DNA of 64,000 nt from Silurus meridionalis (Eukaryota; Chordata; Actinopteri; Siluriformes; Siluridae), in assembly GCF_014805685.1 (NCBI RefSeq), contig NC_060890.1:19670500-19734499 (forward strand), in the 5' to 3' direction. Position 1 is the first letter of the stretch. Each line of letters begins with the position of its first letter. Positions 54,061-64,000 of the stretch are shown here, in pieces. The position numbers and the translations under genes were made by a program. The notes under the pieces are model-generated. The model saw nothing but the letters and a program-made list of their open reading frames with translations. It ran no database searches and was not told the DNA's origin.

Positions 54061-57000
54061 CTACTGTAGTATAAATTGCTGACATTTTTTTTTATTATTA
54101 GAATGCCACCATCATCGTGCCTTTCTTTTGGCCCTTACTGACCCAGACTGCCTCAGGACCTCAACTTTAGTAAATAACTTTCAGAGGAACTGCCAATCTA
54201 GCAGACTTTGGGATGTAAATGGTGAGGTTATTTGTTTGTGGCTGGTTATTGAGCACATCTTCCTGGTGTAAGCCCAAATCTAGAGCGTCTATCTTGAGTC
54301 TGAATTTGAAATATGAACTGCATTCTCCCTTTACCATGTTCATAGCCCAATCTCACTCCAGATGCCTCCTCCTCTTTTCATCTACTCATATTACAGAGCA
54401 TAATTCCAGCAGGCACTGTATTAATATGTAAGAGATCAAAAGATTATTGATTAGAATCACTTGCCTAATATCCCCATGTCTGTCATGTATTTCATTGAGG
54501 CCTCTTTCATGTTTTTTTTTTTAACTCTTCATTTGGTGTTAGTCTATTTAAATATTCATGGCCAAAGCTTGCTTTGTGCCCCTACAGCTGAATTTCTAAT
54601 TAAACTGTCAAAAGAAATACAATATGGCCCTGAGGGTTATTATCATAAGGGTCAGCTTCCACTGATCGGCCCTGGTCACACCGAAAGGGTAATTACCTCT
54701 AAGCACAGAGTGTTTACCTTTTCTTTTACCTGTGGCCTAGAGCAGGCAGACCAAATGAGGCTTGGGACGCTCACATTGGTCTTTGAAGTCCCCAAATCAC
54801 TAAGACAGAGAGGAGACTCTGAAGAATCTATAACAAGATAATCAGCAATTATAACTGGGAAATTGAGAGGAGGCAGAATATATGTATATGAAAAAAATCT
54901 TATTTTTTCCTCCTCCTTCAATCCTGTCACCTTTTCTTTTGAATTCAAATGATGGTTCTTTAAAGATGAGGTAAAGTAATCTGGAAATTGAATTCAGAAG
55001 AAGAAAGCTATAGCCAATTAGACGGGCTCACCGGCTAAAATATGAATGACATTTGCTCTGCTCTGAGTATTAATGGAGCGGAGGCATTCGTCTTATCCTG
55101 CCACTGTCAGTTTATTCCCTGCCATTATTGTTGCCCGAGTTCTTCTGTCAAATTATGGCTGCTAATTTCTGTTCATCTTTTTATGAGGCCTCTTATCAAG
55201 CAGCTTTAATGAGTTCCAAAAACGGACCTGCTGGAACTAAAAACGGGATTCTTCCACCGCTGTGTGGAGCCTCCGGAAGAAACTTGTATGTAAAGTAATT
55301 CACGAGAAATTGATCTCATCCTAGTAATGTTATACCATACCTTACACACATAATGGCACTTCTTTAATTTGGCTTTTTATGTGACTGGTTAATGTGATCT
55401 TTTAGGGCACTCTTAATGCCCTCCAAATTTGTGGAATATCACAATAAATCAGGGCCTTGGCCATCTAATGACAATTTATTCCATCCATTATTTTTTATAC
55501 TCCTGCCATGTTATGGCACCCAGTTAATTTTCTTTCACCATGACCTTTATGGGTTGCATTTTAAAAGTTAATACTTGGGAAAAGTTAGTAATTCGAGAGG
55601 TTGAGTTCATTGTTGTGTCCCACTTCAAGAGAATCGCATAGATTCGACTCAAATATTCCATTTTGTGAAACGATGGACTGAAGGTCAGACCTACACCGAA
55701 ACTGAAATAGTCAACTGCATTGCAGCAGTGGAAAAAAGTATACAGAGGCGTAACACAATCTACACCATGACTGCAGTGCAGAAGGTAATAGAGGAGTCTA
55801 TTCCCGTTTTAATATGTGTGGCCTGCAGTTATATGACGCTACAGCAGCACACGGTGATCATATAAAAAGTGCACAGGTGGTGCTAATGGGCTTCGGGCCA
55901 CATGTGCAATACCTGTGTAAAGTCACATTGTTCTTTATGATGCTAGAGGTGAGCAGCATAGTATGAAATTGGTGTGATTGATGTGTAGTCATTTTTCAAT
56001 GCAACTATGAGTTATGCCTTAGCAAGCAGACTTTATATTGTAGGTGAAGGACTTACATTTTAACAAGTGAACTTATTGAGGCGGAAAAAAACACTCATAA
56101 GTCAGACTTAAACCAGTTGTTCAGGACTGAATTTACAGCATTGCTTTTATATATGCTGCTTTTAATCCGTGTAAAACAGAATCCTGGTGCAGTTTGTTTG
56201 TGCAGGTGAGAGAACAGCACTTACATTCCAGTATGAAATAAACCTGTATAATGTAAAGCGGTAATAGTCTGAGCAAGGTGTAGTTTCTGTTCTACTCCAG
56301 TGGAAATCCAATGAGAAACTGAGTCAACTGCATGAACTGAAATGATCATGCTGTGTTTTTTGTGTTGTGGGCATTATTTTTCCACTCAATAGAAAGAGCA
56401 GAAAATAAGTGTAATAAACAGAAGATCCATATACAAAAGGTTTTACATTTTATACACTTATTCAGTGATTTTTTCTACTGTGACTCTTTGCTCAGATGAT
56501 TTTTATTTTTACTGTTTGTTTTTTTTACGATTTCTATGCTCACAACTTTTTTACAGTATTTCTGATAAAAAAGATTCTAATAAATGAAGAAATAAGAAAT
56601 GTTGACTCTACACTTTATCATTTAAATATACATTTTTTTTGTTTCATGTAAATTGTCAATGAGTAAATTAACCAAAAGTCTCAAATAGGTGTAAATGTAT
56701 TAAATTTTTTTCAAGTATGACTTGTACTACATAATACTTTTACAAATATATTCTGGTATAGAATAATTCAGCATGCAAACAGCATGTGTATTTGTAAACA
56801 TTTATGATTAATCTGTTAAAGAAAACAGTCCTGTATTGCAATGTATTGCTATAATAATAAGTAATGTGTAGAAACGTATTTATGACTGTTAGTACTAATA
56901 TTTGTGTTGCCCTAACTAGTTTGTTAAGCTTGATTTAACTGGAAATATGTGTACAATATTATCATGTTGTAATGTTAGGGGAGATCTTATTTGTCTTTAA

Positions 57001-57160
57001 AATCTCCTGAATGGGAAATGAATGCAAAGGCATTGTTCAACTAAACAGAAACATGTACACATAAAAATGAAAATGATTATTTGTCATTATACATTTCACC
57101 TTTCTAACTGCCAAAAGATCAAAAACTACCACTGACTGTTGATGTGCTTAACCCAGCTAA
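54061..57160. other. Large complex block; 54440-54830 and 55000-55580 strongest candidates
   Basis: 54440-54830 (TGGCCAAAGCTTGCTTTGTG, CTGAATTTCTAATTAAACTG, CTGATCGGCCCTGGTCACAC) and 55000-55580 (AGCCAATTAGACGGGCTCAC, GAATGACATTTGCTCTGCTC, AGGCCTCTTATCAAGCAGCT, GGGCCTTGGCCATCTAATGA) are dense, balanced and free of repeats over hundreds of bases. They have TAAT/ATTA words and no meaningful frame; the 126-codon frame at 54461-54841 shows no domain. 55640-56250 is moderately complex. 56250-57160 is AT-rich with nothing recognised. Confidence 0.38.
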
Positions 57161-59223
57161 TGGTCCCCAGAACACCCTATTTAGAAGCGCTTAATTTGGC
57201 ATGAAGGAGCAAAGTGCACTTTTTTTCTCCAATCTGACATGAATTAAAGACAAACAATGTCAGGGACAGGAAAAGCATCTGATCGCGCTCCAAGTCCGCT
57301 GCTCTCCCACATCTCATCATCTGATGATGAACGAGTTTCATATAATTTCCAAAGGTCATTTATCACAACTCAAACAGTGTGAGAAATCCTTAAATAGAGG
57401 TTGATCTGTGGAGGATGGTGGGAAGGGTGTAGGGCGTGTAGGATAGAACAAAGGCGGCCTCAGAAGTAATGATTTTCACTTCTTTTCAAAGCACTCATCG
57501 GCCTGCACCATGTCTTTAGATGTTTGCTGGCGGTTTATTGGGAGATGCCGTTATTGTGTCATTTCTTGAGGAGGACAGTGACATTCATTGGCTCCCACTG
57601 AGGTTATTTACAGGCGGCTTGGTGACAGTGAAACATGTCTTTGCCATAGCTTCAGAAACATGGCCTAGCGTTGTTGTTTTTTCCTGGCAGTGCGGGAGAT
57701 AAGTGGCATCTCAGACCACAAGAGGGGACAGAAAACTGAGACAAATTACTCCTGAACTTGAACTCAATAAATGAACAAAACTTTGCTCCCATCCACAATG
57801 TCAGGTTACAGCACTCCTACATGTTCTATGCAAAGGGTTCCTGCTGTGTTATACCTGATGCAAAGTGTACAAATTATAGAGTGATTGATATTTTATTTGG
57901 ATTATACTTTATTTTTTACTAATCACTTCAGATTGTTTAATCTGTAAACACAGTAATACAGTTGATTTCACTTGAAGCAATGATTGGAGATCCATCCAAA
58001 CACAAGCTCAAGCCCATCTGTGCAAAAACAATTTATTTCACATTAGCGAGCATCGCGTCATGGATCATTTTCCGACACCTCAGAATAAGACTTCAATCGA
58101 GCCTAGAGGCTTTTCTCCCTCTACAATCAACCATTCCCCCCCTCCCCACACCACCCCTTCCTCCCCGTTTCCTGCTTGTCAGCTTTCCGTTTCCTCTCTT
58201 GTCTGCAAAACCCGGCCTATCAGCCTTTTATACATGGCAGTGCAGGAAAAATAGGATTACAGCAGGAGATTGTGAGGCTTTATCCCAATAGCAATTTTAT
58301 CTGGCCGACTGATAAACTGCCTTAACCCTGCAGAGTACAGGGGAAGCTAATGGGAAAAGAGTATTTGAACACACAAAAGACATTTCGCATTATAGAGCCT
58401 CTGGTTCGAAAGGTTCTAGTCGGAGAGAGGTCATGGTGTAATATGGCAACACTATTGAAAAATGACCCAATGTTAATAACCAGATTTTGTTGCAGCCTGA
58501 AAAAATTATTGCCGCTGAGTTAATGGGTGGTTATGTGAATGTTCACTGAGCTAAAAGCGACCATTAGACAGTGACGTTTTAGGAAAGTAGAAAAGACAGG
58601 AAATTCTCCTGCCGCTTTTTCCTTCAACCCTTTTCATTTTGTGTAGCCACATGCTTCTTTATTAGTCTATACAGTACATGTCTGTCTGTGTATGTGTGTG
58701 TGTGTGCTCACTTATAAGTGCATGTGTGCATGTGCTATGTACAGTAGGGAGCTGGATGGATGCCTGGTCATGTGAATCTAGGCCAGCAGTTAATGGTGAA
58801 GCCACCAGTAGGCCTCAGCTCCTCTCCACTGCTGATCCAGACATTAAAAAGAATTTCAGATATCCTCTACTTCTTTGAGGATGCACTTCCTTTGAGATGG
58901 GGTTTCTTTTGAGCATATCCAAAGTGTTTTTCGGCTACACGGGCCACTCTACAATAATTTAAGCTACACCACATGGATATGCATATGCACAAAGCACAGG
59001 CAGTCACTCCGATGTATGCTTGTATGCCTACAATGTTTGCTGCAAAGAGATGAATAAAATAAATGGATCTTTTACAGCGTTAAGTTCTAATGTCCATTAT
59101 GGACAATGACGCAGTTCTGGATCATTCACGCTTAAATTTATGTATTAAGTTTAGTTTATATATAGAGAGTTTTCTATGTTTTATGTGTATAATACTTCTT
59201 AATTAGCACACACCGGATTTAAT
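57161..59223. other. Block with candidate regulatory DNA
   Basis: 57161-57420 (GAAGCGCTTAATTTGGCATG, GCATCTGATCGCGCTCCAAG, ATCATCTGATGATGAACGAG), 57500-57720 and 58030-58620 are complex and repeat-poor. A C-rich patch lies at 58132-58165 and a small GT array at 58689-58706. Short frames (57520-57702, 57962-58291) have no recognisable domain. No transposon is recognised. Confidence 0.34.
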
Positions 59224-59225
59224 AT

Positions 59226-59426
59226 CAGAGGTGTCAGACTCCGATCCAGAAGGACCACCGGCAGCACCGCAGAGTTTATCATTCTACCTCATTTAATACA
59301 CCTGATTCAGCTCATCAGCTAATTAGCAAAGCCTTCATGTGCAGAATATGATGTGTTAGAAATAGGGGAAAAACACAAATCTCTATAGAGCTGTGGCCCC
59401 TCCAGGACTGGAGTCTGACACTCCTG
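59226..59426. mobile_element. hAT-like MITE, about 200 bp
   Basis: The left end is CAGAGGTGTCAGACTCCGAT and the right end in reverse complement is CAGGAGTGTCAGACTCCAGT followed by CCTGGAGGGGCC. The inverted ends match over about 20 bases with a few differences. The interior carries CACCTGATTCAGCTCATCAG and GCAGAGTTTATC, typical of a widespread teleost MITE. Non-coding. Confidence 0.75.
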
Positions 59427-59429
59427 ATT

Positions 59430-59950
59430 TATACCTTCGATGTATCAGGTTGAAGTGATGGTTTATAACGCGAGTCCCCGCCTGTTTCTCTGTGGCAGGT
59501 TGCACTTGTGCAGTTAGAGCGCCATATTGTTGAGATGCAGCATTTTCCGAAGTAACTTTGATTGACATTAACTGTGCATATGTGTCCAATCTGCTCCTCG
59601 GGAAACACCGGATCATGATGATCCTTATTTATGTTTTCCGCTGTCGGCGCGCTGCGAGTTAACTGCCCATTCCGCACTAAATTAATTAGTTTGGCATGCA
59701 GCCTAAGATGGAAAATTGGATCCAATATGTTATTTCCAGAGGATTTTCAATGAGGCTTTCATTCCAGGCCGAGGCACATTTTAAAAATATGGGTCACACC
59801 TTATGTATGAGCATCTTTTTTCCCGATCTATTAAAAATGATGTGGTGAAAAACATACAGTATTTGTCTGATGTCATGACATTGTGTCATATTTATGATTT
59901 TTAACCCTTTGGTATTAGGGAATAGTTAATCATGGAAATATCCACCAGCC

Positions 59951-59953
<3 letters not shown>
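59430..59953. promoter_or_regulatory. Candidate enhancer-like conserved block
   Basis: 59480-59790 is compact, GC-balanced and non-repetitive, with TTTGATTGACATT at about 59558-59570 (PBX-like TGATTGACA), GTCGGCGCGCTGCGAG and ACTAAATTAATTAGTTTGGC. Overlapping minus frames (59383-59725) lack domains. Interpretation rests on appearance and motifs only. Confidence 0.38.

Positions 59954-59992
<39 letters not shown>
59954..59992. repeat. (GA)n microsatellite
   Basis: Pure GA array of about 39 bp. Its right flank (AAAGCACCTCTG) is not the one shared by the arrays at 43.5 and 48.4 kb. Confidence 0.93.
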
Positions 59993-59997
<5 letters not shown>

Positions 59998-61879
59998 ACC
60001 TCTGCTTGGAGTCAGTTCAAGCCACAATTCCTCATGAAACGTTTCATATGAGCAAATAAAACAAATAAAATAATCATGCATGAAAGAAGAGGGAGGGGGA
60101 AAAAAGTCACTGCTGAAGTGCCTGCAGATGTTGTTGTGTGGAAGATAAATCCTTTGTAGTTCATGCTCTCCTAATAACAACACAGCTAATTAATAACTTT
60201 AACACAATTATAAATTAACTTCGGATCAGGACCCCGGCTTTGCATATGATTTCTCATAATCGCTAAAGCTACTGCAAAACCGTGTCTCACATCAACCGTA
60301 ACTCTGGCTGCAAAAGTTCTCACTGGGTTTGAATGTACAGCAAATGATCTCTGCAGGGAACTGAAAAGAACCCCCTTAACACCACCAGTAAGGGGGAAAA
60401 AAAAGAAGAAGCGGAAAAAAAAGAGATCACCATATTTTTTCCTCTTTTTGTACCTTTTTAAAATGTTAATTTAAACTAGCACCTTAATCATTTTAATCCA
60501 TGCTTGCTTTGAAGGAATTAAGATTTGAATTAAATATTTTAAAGTCATTACGGATGAAGAGGCACTACAAAATTTATTCTCTCACACATGTTTTAACCTC
60601 CATTTCAATAAGCACAACTCTCCTCTTCTTTTTTTTCCTCTTTATTCTCCTTTTGCATGCCTAAAGTGATTAGGATGCGCTCTGCATGCCACTCATTTTT
60701 CAACACCTAGGTGGCAAGGTACTGGATCCATAATCACATCCCAGTAATTAAAGGGTGGAGAGAACGATAGAAGCGTAGAGAAAGGAGGACAGAGCAGATG
60801 ACATGCACCCTGACTTCTTCTATTCCACTGTGGTTTTCCAGGTTACTCCTTTAATGTGGAGAATCTGCTCATGTACTTGTGTCAACTTGAAGGGAATTTC
60901 CCCCCTTAATTTACTTATTAATGGCATGTAAATCTATTTATATGCAGACCTTCAACTCTGAGCAAATGCAATCGTCTTATTCGTAATAAATCTACCAGTT
61001 TGAAAACAGACAGAGAAGAAACAAGGGAGGAAGAAGAGAGCAAGGGAGAAAGAAAAAAAGCCCACCCCCTTATTCTTGTTCGGTTAAAAATTTATACAGT
61101 CCATGTTAAATTTATTAATCTTGCTTGCTGTCATTCACTTTGCTGCTCCCGAACTGAAATATGACTTGACAGCAAGCGCATTAAAGATGTATGTCATTGT
61201 ATTCAACCAAGATTAATGAAGCTCAGTAAAAATAGCTGTATAACAGAGACAGAATAAGAGAAAGAGAGACTGAGAGATAGATCGTGAGCAAGCGAGTGAG
61301 TTAATGATTGGAATGTGAAATCACTGAATTACACACAGTGTTCACTGAATTGCACAGTTTAATACACGTCTGGGATTTTAGCCTTGCTACGAGTTTTTTG
61401 GGTCGGAGCAGCACTGTATGTACAACCCTGAAAACCCAATAAAGCGCATCGCGCTCAAGGAGTTATATAGTAGCTACCGTGTGGTGCAGAGAGACATCAG
61501 TGTAAAAAAACCTAGAGGCTTCCTCTTGACATGTTGTGATGCTGTGGGGTATTTAGACAATTCCCACAGACTGGGATGACATCTGAATGTAAACACAACT
61601 TTATGACGAACCAAAAATGTCGCTGCATCTATTTTTTGTGACAATGAAAGAAACTAGGGCAAACATGTACTGTTGGATGCAAAGTTTAGAACTTTGCCTG
61701 ATGTAAAATTTGAAACACCAAACTTGAATGACTAATATTAACTTATACACCTGTAAGATTTTACATGACAGCGTTGCAGCAGGAAAGTGTTATAGTCCAG
61801 ATTGGGGGTATTTTTATTATAGAAATTAGGAACACAAACTTACTCAATCCTACAAGCAATTTAGTGTAAACAATTCAAC
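59993..61879. other. Complex block, candidate regulatory DNA
   Basis: 60180-60370 (CACAGCTAATTAATAACTTT, ACCCCGGCTTTGCATATGAT), 60460-60760 and 61080-61220 (TTGACAGCAAGCGCATTAAA, CAACCAAGATTAATGAAGCT) are repeat-poor, with clustered TAAT words. Purine-rich runs occur at 60388-60426, 61010-61060 and 61250-61290. There is no frame of interest and no transposon until 61882. Confidence 0.36.
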
Positions 61880-61881
61880 TA

Positions 61882-62084
61882 CAGGAAGTCGTCGACTTAC
61901 GACCACAATTGGGACTGACAAATCGGTCGTAACACGATTTGGTCGTAAGTAGAGTAGGCTATATGTACAGTACTGAGAAATTATGCTGGAAGCTGGTACG
62001 CACGGTCGTACGCCACAGCTAGCGATTGTGGTCGTAAAGTCGAATGGTCGTAAATTGCATAGGTCGTAAGTCGACGACTGCCTG
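61882..62084. mobile_element. Palindromic MITE, 203 bp, TA-flanked
   Basis: The left end is CAGGAAGTCGTCGACTTACG ACC. The right end in reverse complement is CAGGCAGTCGTCGACTTACG ACC. They differ at one base over the first 23. Both are followed outward by TA (61880-61881, 62085-62086), the Tc1/mariner/pogo target. GGTCGTAA words recur five to six times inside in both orientations. No coding capacity. Confidence 0.88.
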
Positions 62085-62086
62085 TA

Positions 62087-64000
62087 CTAGCATGTATTTG
62101 GGAGATGCAAGAAAACCAGAAGAACTACTGGGTTGGTCTCTGTGTCAAAAACTGTGAAAATGCAAATTAGCAGTGCTGCGTACGGTGTCACAACGGCCCT
62201 CCTTACATTATTCTTATATACAGTGTATATAAATATCTAAGTAGATCACCATCAGCTATACAGATACATGCAAATGAGATCATCAACCCTAAAATAACCA
62301 GTTATCTGGTTTGGAGGCTTTACACGAGTATACACATTATATTTCTAGTAATGGATTCAGATAAGTCAAGTATCATAAATGATTCTAATATCTCTGCACT
62401 ATTCCTGTGCATTTACAGCTGTTTGTTTCTTTTTCATGACCTTCTCAAAGATTTATCTTGGCATATGTCTCGTTCAATTCAGAACTACATGTAAAGCATG
62501 TAAGAAAAATGTCTACAATTGAAGGTGCTGTAAATATAAAATGAAATTAAAACAACCTTGTTTAAGAGATAGTTGTCTTTACAATATGCCTTTTGAGTAG
62601 TAATGAATCTTGAATTTAGTATTTATCTATTATTAGAATTCTATAAGATTTTGTGTCAGACAGGTTTGCACTCAGTGGTATCTTTATAAGTACTCTACCC
62701 TAGCAATCCCTTTCCAGAGACACACTCCCTGCTGATGTCACATACCCTGCAGCTGAAATACACAAATCCAAACAGGCCCTTAGGTGAAATGTGTATGAAA
62801 CTGTCCATGGTCTAGGTGTTAGGACAAGCTTGACTGCTGCCAAAGGGCCTTCTCGTCCCATGTAGTTAACCAGCCATTTGATGGGGTGGACATCCCTCAA
62901 ATAGAATGCAATTGTAGTGCACTTTACATATAACAATACATGATTTGTACCTTTAAGCCTCCAGCCTATCTATTGATAGTGATACTATGTATGTGTGCAT
63001 AAGGCAAGGGACAATGAGAGGAACAGAGCCGATTTAAAAGTTAAACTGATCCGATATTTTATGCAAAATTTGTGCCTGGAGAAAATATCCTCCATTTAGC
63101 AATACATAAAGCAAACATGCATTAGCAGAAGGTAAACCTCTTGTCTGGAATGCAGTCTTTGGACTGTGGAACTCACAAGGAATACGGTGAGAGCATTTGA
63201 CCATACAAATACTGTATATTGTTTCATATAAATTGTATTTTGTTATGCTCTGATTAACACAACAATCTTTTATTTAAAAAAAATAAACTGGTATTTTAGA
63301 ATGGACACTTTTTTCTTAGTATTTTCTTAATTACTTTTTTTAGAGGGCAAATACTTATTGTAATAATGTATATACACAGTACTTATATCAGAGGCAGGAC
63401 TAGTTTTTTAAAGGTAAGAATCTGTGGCCTTATCACTCTTGGATATTACTGTTTATTGTATAAAGCCAGTTATATTTCTGATTTCATGTTTTTATAGTTA
63501 TGTGTTATATATTCTGACAGAATTCACTTACTGTCCTTAAGCTTACATTTTCTATTCAAAAATATTTTCATGTTAATCAAATGTGTTACATGGAGTATAG
63601 TTTAAAAAAACGTGGAGTAGTCTAATACTAGGCTTAACTACATAAACTTATCTCATTTCAAACTGAGGCTTTGCGGTTTGCACTAATATATAATACCCTG
63701 CAGAGTTAAATTCACCCATACATCTTTGTCAGTGATTGATTCCCTGAGTGAGCTGTGAGTCATTCAAACACACTAAATTGAATGAGAATCATTTTGTAAA
63801 CTCTGATACAGTGATAATGATTTATATGATCATGCATGAACTTTGAATTAGTGGATAAATGTCAGATTTGATCGAGAGATTATCTCAAGTAGGATACTGC
63901 ACTGACTGAAAATTGGATTATAAGACAGAAAAGCACTGAACACATTTTCTCTAGTGTACTTTTCTTGACGTTAAAATTTGAATATTATTTTATTAATAGT
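62087..64000. other. Non-coding gap to the window end
   Basis: Mostly AT-rich. 62640-62950 is more balanced and contains a 78-codon minus frame (62936-62700) with no recognisable domain. 63000-63190 is moderately complex. No gene, RNA or transposon is recognised. Confidence 0.4.

Noticed and set aside
54461..54841. 126-codon plus frame
   Set aside because: It overlaps a 90-codon frame on the other strand and shows no family motif. More likely open by chance in a candidate non-coding element.

Overview
The window reads as vertebrate, almost certainly teleost, intergenic or deep intronic DNA. It is AT-rich, has no convincing host protein-coding gene, and carries the repeat mix typical of ray-finned fish: many decayed Tc1-like DNA transposons of at least five subfamilies, L2-type LINE fragments, tRNA-derived SINEs, hAT-like and Tigger-like MITEs, a Gypsy LTR, and long dinucleotide and tetranucleotide microsatellites (TA, GT, GA/CT, TCTA/TCTG, AAT). 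The Tc1 abundance together with this SINE set would fit an otophysan such as a catfish, but that is a guess. Every long open frame examined is either transposon-derived or a by-product of low complexity.

Layout. 1-5.7 kb: two Tc1-like elements (785-1270 and 2030-3335, both minus), a MITE (4159-4645), a LINE tail and a possible hAT remnant. 7-9.9 kb: complex, apparently single-copy sequence. 9.9-12.4 kb: a Tc1 element split by an L2 LINE, a tRNA-type SINE and a second L2 tail. 13-18.3 kb: two related Tigger-like MITEs, a tRNA-Glu SINE with a perfect target-site duplication, and a perfect 185-bp tandem duplication, around a GC-richer complex block at 14.8-15.2 kb. 19-23.7 kb: pyrimidine tracts, another SINE and complex sequence. 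23.7-26.5 kb: a 248-bp segment present twice, each copy beside a tetranucleotide array. 28.5-30.1 kb: a second tRNA-Glu SINE with a perfect TSD, a Tigger-like MITE and a hAT MITE. 32.3-33.9 kb: Tc1 remnants, one interrupted by a SINE. 34-37.5 kb: dense complex sequence with an exon-like 39-codon frame. 37.6-41.5 kb: unclassified repeat, hairpin cluster and two Tc1 remnants. 42.7-50.9 kb: microsatellites, a composite repeat cluster at 47.3-47.8 kb, and complex blocks. 52.6-53.3 kb: Gypsy 3' end plus LTR. 54-64 kb: mostly complex sequence with TAAT/ATTA-type motifs, plus two MITEs (59.2 and 61.9 kb).

The interspersed repeats are separated by stretches of balanced, non-repetitive sequence rich in homeodomain-like (TAATTA) and PBX-like (TGATTGAC) words. 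This resembles the cis-regulatory deserts around developmental genes. Conservation cannot be measured from one sequence, so those blocks are flagged as candidates only.

No undescribed multi-gene system is visible. The items most worth a second look are the exon-like frame at 34683-34799, the diverged 248-bp duplicate pair, the hairpin cluster at 39.2-39.4 kb, the two SINEs with perfect TSDs, the perfect 185-bp tandem duplication, and the candidate regulatory blocks.
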